DNA from: Xenophilus sp003671765
Lineage (GTDB): Bacteria; Pseudomonadota; Gammaproteobacteria; Burkholderiales; Burkholderiaceae_C
DNA: 64,000 nucleotides
NCBI GenBank assembly: GCA_051414805.1
Contig: CP166702.1
Coordinates: 3,906,001-3,970,000 of the forward strand
Reading direction: 5' to 3'
Made by a program: the position numbers and the translations under genes. Shown here piece after piece: positions 16,984 to 25,667 of the stretch. The notes under the pieces were generated by a model. It was not told the DNA's origin. It did no database searches and worked only from the letters and a program-made list of their open reading frames with translations. Position 1 is the first letter of the stretch, and each line of letters opens with the position of its first letter.

Positions 16984-18362
16984 TGGACCGCCGACGCTTC
17001 TTCTCCGGTGCCGTGGGCGGTGCGGTCGCTGCCGCGGCCGTCAGCCGTGTCGCGCTCGCGGCCGTGCCCGAGGCACCCGCGCAGACTTCCGCCGCCACCG
17101 CGCCGCCGCTGCTGCCGCCCGACGGCCGGCCCTACGACCCGGTGGTCACGCTCAACGGCTGGACGCTGCCCTGGCGCATGAACGGCAAGGTCAAGGAATT
17201 CCACCTGGTGGCCGAACCCGTGGTGCGCGAGATGGCACCGGGCTTCAAGGTCAACATGTGGGGCTACAACGGCCAGTCGCCGGGCCCGACCATCGAGGTG
17301 GTCGAAGGCGACCGGGTGCGCATCTTCGTGACCAACCGGCTGCCCGAGCACACCACGGTGCACTGGCACGGCCAGCGCCTGCCCAACGGCATGGACGGCG
17401 TGGGCGGCATCACGCAGCCGCACATCCCGCCGGGCAGGACCTTCGTCTACGAGTTCACGGCAAGGCGCCCCGGCACCTTCATGTACCACCCGCACGCCGA
17501 CGAGATGGTGCAGATGGCGATGGGCATGATGGGCTTCTGGGTCACGCACCCGCGAGATCGCGCGCATCCGGCCATTGCCCGGGTGCAGCGCGACTTCTGC
17601 TTCCTGCTCGGCGCCTTCGATGTCGAGCCGGGCAGCGCCACGCCCAGGGTCAACACCATGACCGACTTCAACACCTGGGCCTTCAACAGCCGCGTGTTTC
17701 CCGGCATCGACTCGATGAACGTGCGCCAGGGCGACCGGGTGCGCATCCGCGTGGGCAACCTCACGATGACCAACCACCCGATCCACGTGCACGGCCACGA
17801 GTTCGAGGTGACGGGTACCGACGGCGGGCCCGTGCCGCCCTCCGCCCGGTGGCCGGAGGTGACGGCCGACATCGCGGTGGGCCAGATGCGGCAGGTGGAG
17901 TTCGTCGCCGACGAGGCCGGCGACTGGGCCTTCCACTGCCACAAGTCGCACCACACCATGGGGCCGATGGGCCACGAGGTGCCGACCATGATCGGCGTCG
18001 AGCAGAAGGACCTGGTCGCCAAGATCCAGAAGCTGGTGCCCGACTACATGGTGATGGGCGACAAGGGCATGGCCGACATGGGCGCCATGGAAATGCCGCT
18101 GCCCGACAACACGCTGCCCATGATGGCCGGCCAGGGTCCCTTCGGCCCGGCGGAGATGGGCGGCATGTTCACGCTGCTGAAGGTGCGCCGCGATCAGAAG
18201 CCGGGCGACTACCGCGACCCGGGCTGGTTCAGGCACCCGGCCGGCACGGTAGCGCGCGAAGTGCCGGACGACCGCGCACCGCCGGCGCCGCGCGCGCCGG
18301 GCGCCGGGGCGACGCCTGCAGCCAACGCGGTGCGCAAGCCCACAGGTGGCCACGACCATTGA
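16983..18362 (+). CDS. Periplasmic multicopper oxidase (copper tolerance type)
   Basis: 459 aa. A twin-arginine signal is present (DRRRFFSGAVGG, then a hydrophobic stretch to ALAA). All four copper-binding blocks are visible: HWHG at 127-130, HPH at 169-171, HPIHVHGH at 265-272 and HCHKSHH at 318-324, with Met-rich patches around 175-183 and 356-382. The family oxidises Cu(I) and phenolics in the periplasm. It is shorter than typical CopA (about 600 aa). The start overlaps the TolC-like stop. The His-tipped C-terminus (GGHDH) may also bind metal. Confidence 0.9.
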   Translation: MDRRRFFSGAVGGAVAAAAVSRVALAAVPEAPAQTSAATAPPLLPPDGRPYDPVVTLNGWTLPWRMNGKVKEFHLVAEPVVREMAPGFKVNMWGYNGQSPGPTIEVVEGDRVRIFVTNRLPEHTTVHWHGQRLPNGMDGVGGITQPHIPPGRTFVYEFTARRPGTFMYHPHADEMVQMAMGMMGFWVTHPRDRAHPAIARVQRDFCFLLGAFDVEPGSATPRVNTMTDFNTWAFNSRVFPGIDSMNVRQGDRVRIRVGNLTMTNHPIHVHGHEFEVTGTDGGPVPPSARWPEVTADIAVGQMRQVEFVADEAGDWAFHCHKSHHTMGPMGHEVPTMIGVEQKDLVAKIQKLVPDYMVMGDKGMADMGAMEMPLPDNTLPMMAGQGPFGPAEMGGMFTLLKVRRDQKPGDYRDPGWFRHPAGTVAREVPDDRAPPAPRAPGAGATPAANAVRKPTGGHDH

Positions 18363-18374
18363 CGCCCGATGTCG

Positions 18375-18430
18375 TTTGCTATTCTTTTCATAGCTGCCGG
18401 CGCCCGTCCTGCGGGCGCTGCAGCCCTTTT
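18375..18430 (+). repeat. Dispersed double-hairpin repeat, copy B
   Basis: Hairpin 1 is GCTAT (18378-18382), loop tcttttc, ATAGC (18390-18394). Hairpin 2 is GCGCCCG (18400-18406), loop tcctg, CGGGCGC (18412-18418), followed by TGCAGCC. It fills most of the gap between the multicopper oxidase and DUF411 genes. It is one of the two best-preserved copies. Confidence 0.75.
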
Positions 18431-18451
18431 ATCCCTGGAGAATCCGATCCC

Positions 18452-18928
18452 ATGAACACACCGACTTCGAACCGCCGCCGGCTCGTGCTGCAGGGCGCCG
18501 CGGCGCTGCTCGTCCCGCCGCTGCTATCGCGCCAGGCCTTCGCCGCCGCGCCAATGGTCGAGATCTGGAAGGACCCGAACTGCGGCTGCTGCCAGGACTG
18601 GGTCAAGCACCTGAACATGAACAAGCTCGCCACCCGCGTGCACGACAGCGGAAACGCCGAGGCGCGTGCGCGCCTGGGCATCCCCGCCAAGCTCGGCTCC
18701 TGCCACACCGGAAGCGTCGGCGGCTACGCCATCGAGGGCCATGTGCCCGCCGGTGCCATCCATCGCCTGCTCAAGGAAAAGCCGCAGGCCATCGGCCTCG
18801 CCGTCCCCGGCATGCCCATCGGCTCGCCCGGCATGGACGGCCCGGCCTACGGCGGCCGCCGCGACCCGTACGACGTGCTGCTGGTGCTGGCCGACGGCAG
18901 CACGCGCGTGTTCCAGCGCGAGGCCTGA
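18452..18928 (+). CDS. DUF411 metal-binding protein
   Basis: 158 aa. A Tat-like or Sec signal (NRRRLVLQGAAALLVPPLL, ending AFAAAP) precedes the DUF411 domain with its WKDPNCGCCQDW motif. The motifs SCHTG, EGHVPAGAIHRLL and AVPGMPIGSPGMD are all characteristic. DUF411 proteins accompany copper efflux genes and are thought to bind copper in the periplasm; the exact role is not settled. The start follows a CTGGAG ribosome site. It is followed after 35 bases by the CusF-like gene. Confidence 0.88.
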   Translation: MNTPTSNRRRLVLQGAAALLVPPLLSRQAFAAAPMVEIWKDPNCGCCQDWVKHLNMNKLATRVHDSGNAEARARLGIPAKLGSCHTGSVGGYAIEGHVPAGAIHRLLKEKPQAIGLAVPGMPIGSPGMDGPAYGGRRDPYDVLLVLADGSTRVFQREA

Positions 18929-18963
18929 GAAGGCGTGAGCGAACACCCATCCAAGGACCGACC

Positions 18964-19257
18964 ATGAAACGACTGACCATCTCCCTCGCCGCCGCCCTCC
19001 TCGCTTCCGCCGCATTCGCCCAGGCGGCACTGCCGAAGGTCGAGGCCGAAGTGCGACGGGTCGACACCGCCACGCAGAAGATCACGCTCAAGCACGGCGA
19101 CATCCCCAACATCGACATGGGCGCCATGACGATGGTGTTCCGCGTCAAGGACCCCGCCCTGCTCGACAAGGTCAAGGCCGGCGACAAGGTGCTGATCACC
19201 GCCGACAAGGTCGACGGCAACCTCACCGTGATGTCGATGGAGCCGGCGAAGCCCTGA
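18964..19257 (+). CDS. cusF: CusF-like periplasmic copper-binding protein
   Basis: 97 aa. A signal peptide ending in AFAQ precedes a small OB-fold domain (KVEAEVRRVDTATQKITLKHG). The metal site aligns with CusF: His in LKHGDI and the Met pair in GAMTMVF are kept, but the position of the CusF tryptophan is Met (IDMGAMTM). The ligand set therefore looks like His/Met3. A chaperone handing Cu(I) to an efflux machine is the usual role, yet no CusBA genes are nearby. The ribosome site is AAGGACCG. It is the last gene of the copper run. Confidence 0.85.
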   Translation: MKRLTISLAAALLASAAFAQAALPKVEAEVRRVDTATQKITLKHGDIPNIDMGAMTMVFRVKDPALLDKVKAGDKVLITADKVDGNLTVMSMEPAKP

Positions 19258-19272
19258 CGCTGGCCGCGCCGT

Positions 19273-21546
19273 TCAGGCGCCGAAGTCCAGCGCGCCCGTG
19301 AGGTCGCCCATCGGTCGGCCGCCGTTCTTCACCAGTGCCGCATCGCGTGCTGCTACGCCGTCGAGCATGGGCAGCGACCAGCGGTGGCTGATGAAGCGCA
19401 GGATCGACGCGGTGTCGTACTGCGTCCTGTCGACGAAGCCCTTCTTCGCGAAGGGCGAGATCACCAGTGCGGGAATGCGCGTGCCCGGGCCCCAGCGGTC
19501 GCCCTTGGGCACCGTGGCGTGGTCGTAGAAGCCGCCGTTCTCGTCGTAGGTCACGACGACCAGCATGTGCTTCCACTGCGGGCTGGCCTGCAGTTTGGCG
19601 ATGAGGTCGGCGATGTGCCGGTCGCCGTCGCTCACGTTGGCGTAGCCGTTGTGCTGGTTCAGGTTGCCCTGGGGCTTGTAGAAGCTCACGGCCGGCAGCG
19701 TGCCCTTGGCCAGGTCGTTGAGGAAGTCGGCGTCGAAGTCCTTCAGGTGCGCGGCGCGCTCGTCGGCGTGGGTGGCCGGGTCGAAGCGTGCGTAGTAGTT
19801 GAAGGGCTGGTGGTGGAACTGGAAGTTGGGCGTCTGCGCCGCGGGCGGCACCGCGGCCGGGAACTTGCGGTCGCCCTCGGCGGTGGCCAGGGTGCTGTTC
19901 CACGCGCCGGCGTACCAGGCCCAGCCCAGGCCCCTGGCGCTCAGGCGGTCGCCGATGGTGGCCTGCGTCTGCGCGGGCAGCGTGGTGGCCTTGGACGGGT
20001 CGGCATAGGCATGCGAGGCGTCAGTGGTGGCCGGCGCATTGCTGCTCGGCTGGAAGGGCGGCTGCATCGTGTTGACAGCGTAGAAGCGGCCGTCGGCGTC
20101 CTTCGGCGTGAGCGTGCTGTCGTTGGCGTAGGTGGGCGCGCCGTCGAGCACCGAGGCCGGCGCGCTGGCCGCGGGCGTGAGGCGCACGAAGTTGCCGGCC
20201 GCATCGGTGTCGATGGCCGAGATGGAGGCCTTGGCCGGCGAGCTGGCTGCGTCGGCGTTCGGGTAGATGGGCGCGCAGCCGCAGACCAGGTACTGGTGGT
20301 TGAGGAAGGAACCGCCGAAGGCGCCCATGAAGAAGTTGTCGGCCAGCGTGTACTGCTGGGCGATCTTCCACATCTTCATCGCACTGCCGTCGAAGTAGCC
20401 CATGCTCAGCGCGCCCGCGTCCGAGTACGCGGCGAACTTGTCGTTCGCGCCGCCGTCGATCTGCATCTGGTTGTTGTAGAAGCGGTGCACCAGGTCGCGC
20501 GTGATCACGCCCTGGTCGACCACCGTGCCGGTGTTGAAGAAGCCCTTGGGGTCGTCGATGCGGAACATCGCGTTGGGCATGCCCACCGTCTGCGCCTGCG
20601 TCACGGTGGTGGTCTGGCCCGCGGCCGTCACGCCGCCCCACACCGGGGGCAGCACCGGCAGCACGCTGCCGTCGAAGTCCTTCTGCGGTGCGACGCTGCC
20701 GATGGCGCTCGGGTTCACGCCCGGAATGCCGTTGGCGCCGGGGAACAGGCCGTAGAGGTTGTCGAAGCCGCGGTTCTCGGCGTAGATGACGACCACGTTC
20801 TCGATGCCATCGAGCGCGAAGCGGTTGCGCAGCGCCGCCACGCGGCTGCCGCTGTCGCCGGCCTCGTCCACCGCCTCGGCGATGCGTTCGAGCGACTGGT
20901 CGCTCTCGTTCTGCAGCGCGGCCTGGGCCGATGCGTCGGCCAGCGTGTTGAAGTCGCTCAGCAGCTGGGCGGGCGTGACGCCGATGCGCGCCGCCAGCGC
21001 GCTGCTTGCCGCATCGAAGTTGCCACCGTTGGTGTCCATCAGCGCGACCAGCTCGGTGCTCACGCCGCTGACCACCGCGTTGGCCTGCGCCGGTGCGCGG
21101 AAGACCATCGGCCGCGTCACGGGCGTGACGCTGCCGGTCGCCGGGTCGTAGCGCTGCGCGCCGGTACCGATCTCGGCCACCACCGGGCCCTGGCCCTGCA
21201 GGGTGAAGGCGCCGTGGTCGTCGGTGGTGGCGCGGGCCTCGCCGCTGTCGCAACGGCCGTTGCCGTTGGCGTCGATGCACACCGTGGCCTGGCGGTAGTA
21301 GCTGCCGGTCACGACGCCGCGGGTCGTCGGGGACGACGTGCCGCCCGTGCCCGTGCCGCCGCCCGAACCGTTGTTCGAGCCGCTGCCGCTGCCGACGATC
21401 GGCAGGAAGCCGCCACCCCCACCCCCGCCGCCGCAGGCCACCACGAGGGCGGCCGCGGCCAATGCCGTGGGCCAGGGAGAGAAGCGGCGCAGAGGCCGGC
21501 GTGCGCGCGGCGCCGTCGGCGCGGTCGAGGGTGTGGGGTTCATCAT
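19273..21546 (-). CDS. Phosphoesterase-family lipoprotein (AcpA / phospholipase C-like)
   Basis: About 757 aa from the ATG at 21546 (a second ATG is at 21543). The signal ends at a lipobox Cys (ALVVACGGGG) followed by eight glycines and a Ser/Gly/Asn-rich linker. An N-terminal carboxypeptidase-like module (residues about 75-150, with CIDANGNGRCDSGEA) precedes the PF04185 phosphoesterase domain: VVVIYAENRGFDNLYGLFPG near 255 and VVTYDENGGFYDHATVP near 665. Members hydrolyse phosphomonoesters or phospholipids outside the cytoplasm. It is transcribed away from the di-heme peroxidase gene. The substrate is unknown. Confidence 0.85.
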   Translation of the reverse strand: MMNPTPSTAPTAPRARRPLRRFSPWPTALAAAALVVACGGGGGGGGFLPIVGSGSGSNNGSGGGTGTGGTSSPTTRGVVTGSYYRQATVCIDANGNGRCDSGEARATTDDHGAFTLQGQGPVVAEIGTGAQRYDPATGSVTPVTRPMVFRAPAQANAVVSGVSTELVALMDTNGGNFDAASSALAARIGVTPAQLLSDFNTLADASAQAALQNESDQSLERIAEAVDEAGDSGSRVAALRNRFALDGIENVVVIYAENRGFDNLYGLFPGANGIPGVNPSAIGSVAPQKDFDGSVLPVLPPVWGGVTAAGQTTTVTQAQTVGMPNAMFRIDDPKGFFNTGTVVDQGVITRDLVHRFYNNQMQIDGGANDKFAAYSDAGALSMGYFDGSAMKMWKIAQQYTLADNFFMGAFGGSFLNHQYLVCGCAPIYPNADAASSPAKASISAIDTDAAGNFVRLTPAASAPASVLDGAPTYANDSTLTPKDADGRFYAVNTMQPPFQPSSNAPATTDASHAYADPSKATTLPAQTQATIGDRLSARGLGWAWYAGAWNSTLATAEGDRKFPAAVPPAAQTPNFQFHHQPFNYYARFDPATHADERAAHLKDFDADFLNDLAKGTLPAVSFYKPQGNLNQHNGYANVSDGDRHIADLIAKLQASPQWKHMLVVVTYDENGGFYDHATVPKGDRWGPGTRIPALVISPFAKKGFVDRTQYDTASILRFISHRWSLPMLDGVAARDAALVKNGGRPMGDLTGALDFGA

Positions 21547-21728
21547 CAAGGTGTCGTGAGGGGAGGAAGGCGGTGCGGCAGTCCCAGTGGGCCCTGCCGC
21601 CAGCGCGCCGATGCTCGTCGCGGGCGGTGACGAAGACGTGGCAGAAAACTGACCATCCGAGTCAGGAAGTGCGCGCCGCGGGCCTGCCCGTCGCGTTCGT
21701 CACGTCCCTGACATGCGCGCGGCGTAGG

Positions 21729-23120
21729 GTGCGGCCCCTCGTGTTGTCGCTCCACGCCGTGCGCGTTCTTCCCCGCTCCCTCCGCCGCACCTGCCTGGCC
21801 GCAGTGGTCTGTGCCGCGCTCCTGGCTTCGCCGCTGCTGGCGGGTTGCCACGGCACGGCCGATGCCCCGACCGCGGGCGCCGCAGCGTCCGACGTCGGTG
21901 CCGCGCCCGCCGCCGAGCGCGCGCCTGCGCCGGCCCACCTCGGCGCCACCTACGCGCCGCGCGACGGCCATCCCCTGCCCTCCGCCCGCGTGCTCACCGA
22001 CCTGGGCCGGCAGATCTTCTTCGACGCCTCGCTCTCGGCCTCGGGCCGTATGTCCTGTGCGAGCTGCCACGACCCGGCCCATGCCTACGGGCCGCCCAAC
22101 ACCCTGTCCGTGCAGCTGGGTGGCCCCGCACTGGACCGGCCCGGCCCGCGTGCGACGCCCGCGCTGCGCTACCTGGAGACGCTCGCGCCCTTCACCGAGC
22201 ACCACCACGACAACGACGGCGACGACAGCATCGACGCCGGCCCGACCGGCGGCCACATGTGGGACGGGCGCGCCGGCTCCGCGCACGCGCAGGCGGGCAT
22301 GCCGCTGCTGTCGCCCGACGAGATGGCCAACGCCTCGGTGGACGACGTGGCCCGCAAGCTCGCCGCGAGCGGCTATGCGGCGCAGATGCGCGAGGCCTTC
22401 GGCACCGATGTGTTCGACAGGCCCCGGACCGCCTTTGCTGCGGCAGGCCTCGCGCTGGAAACCTTCCAGCAGTCGCCGAAAGACTTCTATCCCTTCAGCA
22501 GCAAGTACGACGCCGTGCTGCGCGGGCAGGCGAAGTTGTCGGCCGCCGAAGCGCGCGGCCTCGCGGCCTTCAACGACGAGCGCCGCGGCAACTGCGCGGC
22601 CTGCCACATCAGCAGCGTGACGGCCGATGGCGCGTTCCCGCTCTTCACCGACTTCGGGCACGTCGCGCTGGGCGTGCCGCGCAACCGCCAGCTGCCGGCC
22701 AACGCCGATCCCGCGCACCATGACCTGGGCCTGTGCGGCCCGCTGCGCACAGACCTCGCCGACCACCCGGAGTACTGCGGCCTATTTCGCACCCCCACGC
22801 TGCGCAACGTGGCGCTGCGCGGCGCCTTTTTCCACAACGGTCGCTTCCATTCGCTCGAGGAGGTGGTGCGCTTCTATGCGCAGCGCGACACGCGCCCCGA
22901 GCGCTGGTACCCGCGCGACGCCAGGGGCCGGGTGCAGAGGTTCGACGACCTGCCGGCCGCCTACCACGACAACGTCAACGTGGAGCCGCCCTTCGGCGGC
23001 GAACCGGGCGGCAAGCCGTCGCTGAGCGATGCCGAGGTGCGTGACATCGTGGCCTTCCTGAAGACGCTGACGGACGCCGACCTGCTGCCCACGTCCGGCG
23101 CGCCGCCCCGGCGCCCCTGA
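21729..23120 (+). CDS. Di-heme cytochrome c peroxidase / MauG-family lipoprotein
   Basis: About 463 aa if it starts at GTG 21729; GTG 21741, TTG 21744 and GTG 21759 are alternatives. The ATG at 21462 is rejected as antisense to the neighbour. A signal peptide ends at a lipobox (LLAGC) and leads into the peroxidase fold. Two heme c sites are present, CASCH (ASGRMSCASCHDP) and CAACH (RGNCAACHISS). The motif FRTPTLRNVALRGAFFHNGRF near the C-terminus is typical of the family. It would reduce peroxide or oxidise a partner in the periplasm. An internal segment FTEHHHDNDGDDSIDAGP is unusual and acidic. Confidence 0.85.
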   Translation: MRPLVLSLHAVRVLPRSLRRTCLAAVVCAALLASPLLAGCHGTADAPTAGAAASDVGAAPAAERAPAPAHLGATYAPRDGHPLPSARVLTDLGRQIFFDASLSASGRMSCASCHDPAHAYGPPNTLSVQLGGPALDRPGPRATPALRYLETLAPFTEHHHDNDGDDSIDAGPTGGHMWDGRAGSAHAQAGMPLLSPDEMANASVDDVARKLAASGYAAQMREAFGTDVFDRPRTAFAAAGLALETFQQSPKDFYPFSSKYDAVLRGQAKLSAAEARGLAAFNDERRGNCAACHISSVTADGAFPLFTDFGHVALGVPRNRQLPANADPAHHDLGLCGPLRTDLADHPEYCGLFRTPTLRNVALRGAFFHNGRFHSLEEVVRFYAQRDTRPERWYPRDARGRVQRFDDLPAAYHDNVNVEPPFGGEPGGKPSLSDAEVRDIVAFLKTLTDADLLPTSGAPPRRP

Positions 23121-23132
23121 GCGGGCCGGTGC

Positions 23133-24404
23133 TCACGCCCCAAAGCGCCGCGGATCGAAGGGGGCCAGCGCCGGCCAGGCGCGGCCTTCGGTCAGCAGCC
23201 GCGCCACCCACAGGCCGGTGCGCGCCGAGGCGCCCAGCCCCACGTGGCCGTGGCCGAAGGCGAGCACGACGTCCTCGCTGGCGCGCGACAGGCCGATGCA
23301 CGGCAGCCCGTCGGGCAGGCTCGGGCGGTGGCCCAGCCACTGGCGCACCTCGACCGCATCGGCCTGCGCCGCGAGCGCCGGAAACATGCGCAGCAGGTGC
23401 CGCCGCAGGATCTCGGCGCGGCGCCAGTCGGGCGCGGCGGCCAGGCCGGCGATCTCGACCTGGCCCGCGGCGCGCAGGCCGTCACGCATGGCGTGCACGA
23501 TGAGCTTGCCGTCGGCCGCCATCATGGGCGTGCGCGGTCCGGCGGCGGCGCCTTGCAGCATCACGTGGTAGCCGCGCTCGGACTCCAGCGGCACCGGCGT
23601 GCCGGCGGCCGCGGCCAGCGCGGCCGAACGCGCGCCCGCCGCGATCACGGCGGCGTCGGCCGCGATCTCGCCGCGCTGGGTCCGCACGGCGCGCAGGCGG
23701 CCGGCTTCGATGCGCAAGCCGGTGGCGCGGCCCGCGTGCCACTCGGCACCGAGCACCGACGCATGCCGTGCCAGCGCCGCCACGTAGGCGCCGGGCTGGC
23801 GGCAGTGGCCCGCTTCGGGTACGTGGATGCCCAGCGTGTAGCCGGCATCCAGCGCGGGCTCGCGGGCACGCAGCATCGCGGCGTTCCATTCCTCCCACCG
23901 CACGCCGGTTCGCGCCCGCACGCGCCAGGCCAGCGCCTCGCCCTCGAATTCCTCGCGCGAGCGGTACACATGCAACAGGCCACGCTGCTCGATCAGCTCG
24001 GGCACGCCCGCCGCCGCGGCCAGTCGCGCATGCAGCGCGGGCGCATCGACGAGCAAGGTGCGCAGCGCGTCGGCGGTGGCTTGCACGCGGGCCTCCGTGC
24101 GGCCCGAGGCGAGGTAGCGCAGCAGCCAGGGCAAGGCGCGCGGCAGATAGGTCCAGCGCACCGCCAGCGGCCCGAGCGGATCGGCCAGCCAGCCCGGCAC
24201 CTTGCGCCAGGCGCCGGGCAAGGCGGGTGGCACCACCGAGTGCGAGGACAGCCAGCCGGCGTTGCCATAGCTTGTGGCCTGTTCGCCACCGGGTTCGCCG
24301 GGCTCGACCACGGTCACCCGCAGGCCGGCGCGCAGGGCCTCGATCGCGCTCGCGCAGCCGATCGCGCCGGCACCGATCACCACCACGTGGCGACGCGCAT
24401 TCAT
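23133..24404 (-). CDS. FAD-dependent D-amino-acid dehydrogenase-like oxidoreductase (DadA family)
   Basis: 423 aa from the ATG at 24404 (GGATGGAC upstream); an ATG at 24422 is possible. The FAD-binding GxGxxG is VVVIGAGAIGCASAIEAL at residues 6-23 and the ADP-ribose Glu in VTVVEPG. The C-terminal LPDGLPCIG and FGHGHVGLGASARTG motifs match DadA/glycine-oxidase-type DAO proteins. It would deaminate D-amino acids or a similar substrate and pass electrons to the respiratory chain. It converges on the di-heme peroxidase gene with a 12-base gap. Substrate unproven. Confidence 0.85.
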   Translation of the reverse strand: MNARRHVVVIGAGAIGCASAIEALRAGLRVTVVEPGEPGGEQATSYGNAGWLSSHSVVPPALPGAWRKVPGWLADPLGPLAVRWTYLPRALPWLLRYLASGRTEARVQATADALRTLLVDAPALHARLAAAAGVPELIEQRGLLHVYRSREEFEGEALAWRVRARTGVRWEEWNAAMLRAREPALDAGYTLGIHVPEAGHCRQPGAYVAALARHASVLGAEWHAGRATGLRIEAGRLRAVRTQRGEIAADAAVIAAGARSAALAAAAGTPVPLESERGYHVMLQGAAAGPRTPMMAADGKLIVHAMRDGLRAAGQVEIAGLAAAPDWRRAEILRRHLLRMFPALAAQADAVEVRQWLGHRPSLPDGLPCIGLSRASEDVVLAFGHGHVGLGASARTGLWVARLLTEGRAWPALAPFDPRRFGA

Positions 24405-24623
24405 CTGTCCATCCACGGTCATGCGGGGATCGTAAGGGCCTCGCCCCTGCCGCGGACACGCCGAGTGCAATCGGACCGCAGCCCCCGTCCGGCGGGCACG
24501 GCGGGCAAATTCATCACATTCGTTACCAATTCCACGGCATCTGCCACGAACAGGAAAGGCGGATGCAAAGCGTCACGAGCACCAGGGCTCGGATGGCGGA
24601 AGCCGCGCCTATGATGCCGCCCG

Positions 24624-25667
24624 ATGTCCCACGCACCTGCCCGCTCCCCGCGCTCGCTGCACAGCGACGGCGCCATCACCGACATCGCCGGCATCGAGGT
24701 CGGCCACTTCACCGACGAGCGGCGGCCCAGCGGCTGCACCGTGGTCCTCGCGCGTGAAGGCGCGGTGGGCGGCGTCGACGTACGCGGCGCGGCGCCCGGC
24801 ACGCGCGAGACCGACCTGCTCGCCCCCGGCAACTTCGTGCAGCAGGTGCATGCGATCGTGCTCGCGGGCGGCAGCGCCTGGGGCCTGGCCGCGGCGGACG
24901 GCGCGGTGCGCTGGCTGGAGGAGCGCGGCGTGGGCCTCGACGTGCGCTACGGCACGCTGCCGATCGTGCCCGCCGCCGTGCTCTTCGACCTGCCGCTGAG
25001 CCATGCCGACGGCGCGCGCGTGCGGCCCGATGCGGCCGCCGGTTACGCGGCCTGCGAGGCCGCATCACGCGAGGCGCCGGCCGAAGGCAACGTGGGCGCC
25101 GGCGCGGGCGCGCTGGTGGGCAAGCTCTTCGGCGCGCAGCACGCGATGAAGGGCGGCATCGGCACCGCGTCGGTCACGGTGGGCGGCGTCACCGTCGGCG
25201 CGCTGATCGCCTGCAACGCGCTGGGCGACGTGGTCGACCCCGACACCGGCGCGGTGCTGGCCGGTGCGCGCACCGACGACGGCCGCGCGCTGCGCGACAC
25301 GCGGCGCTCGCTGCTGCGCGGCGAGCTGCCGCAGCCGCTGCTGGCCGGCACCAACACCACCATCGGCGTGGTCGCCACCGACGCGGTGCTGACCAAGGTG
25401 CAGGCCAACCGCCTGGCCGCGGTGGCGCACGACGGCCTGGCCCGCGCCATCAACCCGGTGCACACCATGAGCGACGGCGACACGCTGTTCGCATTGGCCA
25501 CCGGCCGCGTGCCGCTGCAGGGCGACGCCCCCGGCATGACGGTGCTCTCGACCATGGCCGCCGAGGTGGTGGCACGCGCGACGGTGCGCGCCGTGCGCGC
25601 GGCGCGCACGGTGCAGGTGGGCGACTGGCGCGTGCCGGCGATGAACGACCTCGGGGGCGCGCCATGA
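24624..25667 (+). CDS. P1/S58-family self-processing peptidase (DmpA/NylC-like)
   Basis: 347 aa. The family N-terminus ITDIAGIEVGHFTDERR and VLAGGSAWGLAAADGAVRWL are visible, with EGNVGAGAGALVGKL in the middle. S58 enzymes cleave themselves to expose an N-terminal Ser/Thr nucleophile. The best candidate here is Asn244-Thr245 in LLAGTNTTIGVVAT, as in NylC-type members (inference). Relatives hydrolyse peptides with D- or beta-residues or 6-aminohexanoate oligomers. The stop overlaps the next gene's ATG (ATGA), coupling it to the TAXI protein. Confidence 0.87.
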   Translation: MSHAPARSPRSLHSDGAITDIAGIEVGHFTDERRPSGCTVVLAREGAVGGVDVRGAAPGTRETDLLAPGNFVQQVHAIVLAGGSAWGLAAADGAVRWLEERGVGLDVRYGTLPIVPAAVLFDLPLSHADGARVRPDAAAGYAACEAASREAPAEGNVGAGAGALVGKLFGAQHAMKGGIGTASVTVGGVTVGALIACNALGDVVDPDTGAVLAGARTDDGRALRDTRRSLLRGELPQPLLAGTNTTIGVVATDAVLTKVQANRLAAVAHDGLARAINPVHTMSDGDTLFALATGRVPLQGDAPGMTVLSTMAAEVVARATVRAVRAARTVQVGDWRVPAMNDLGGAP

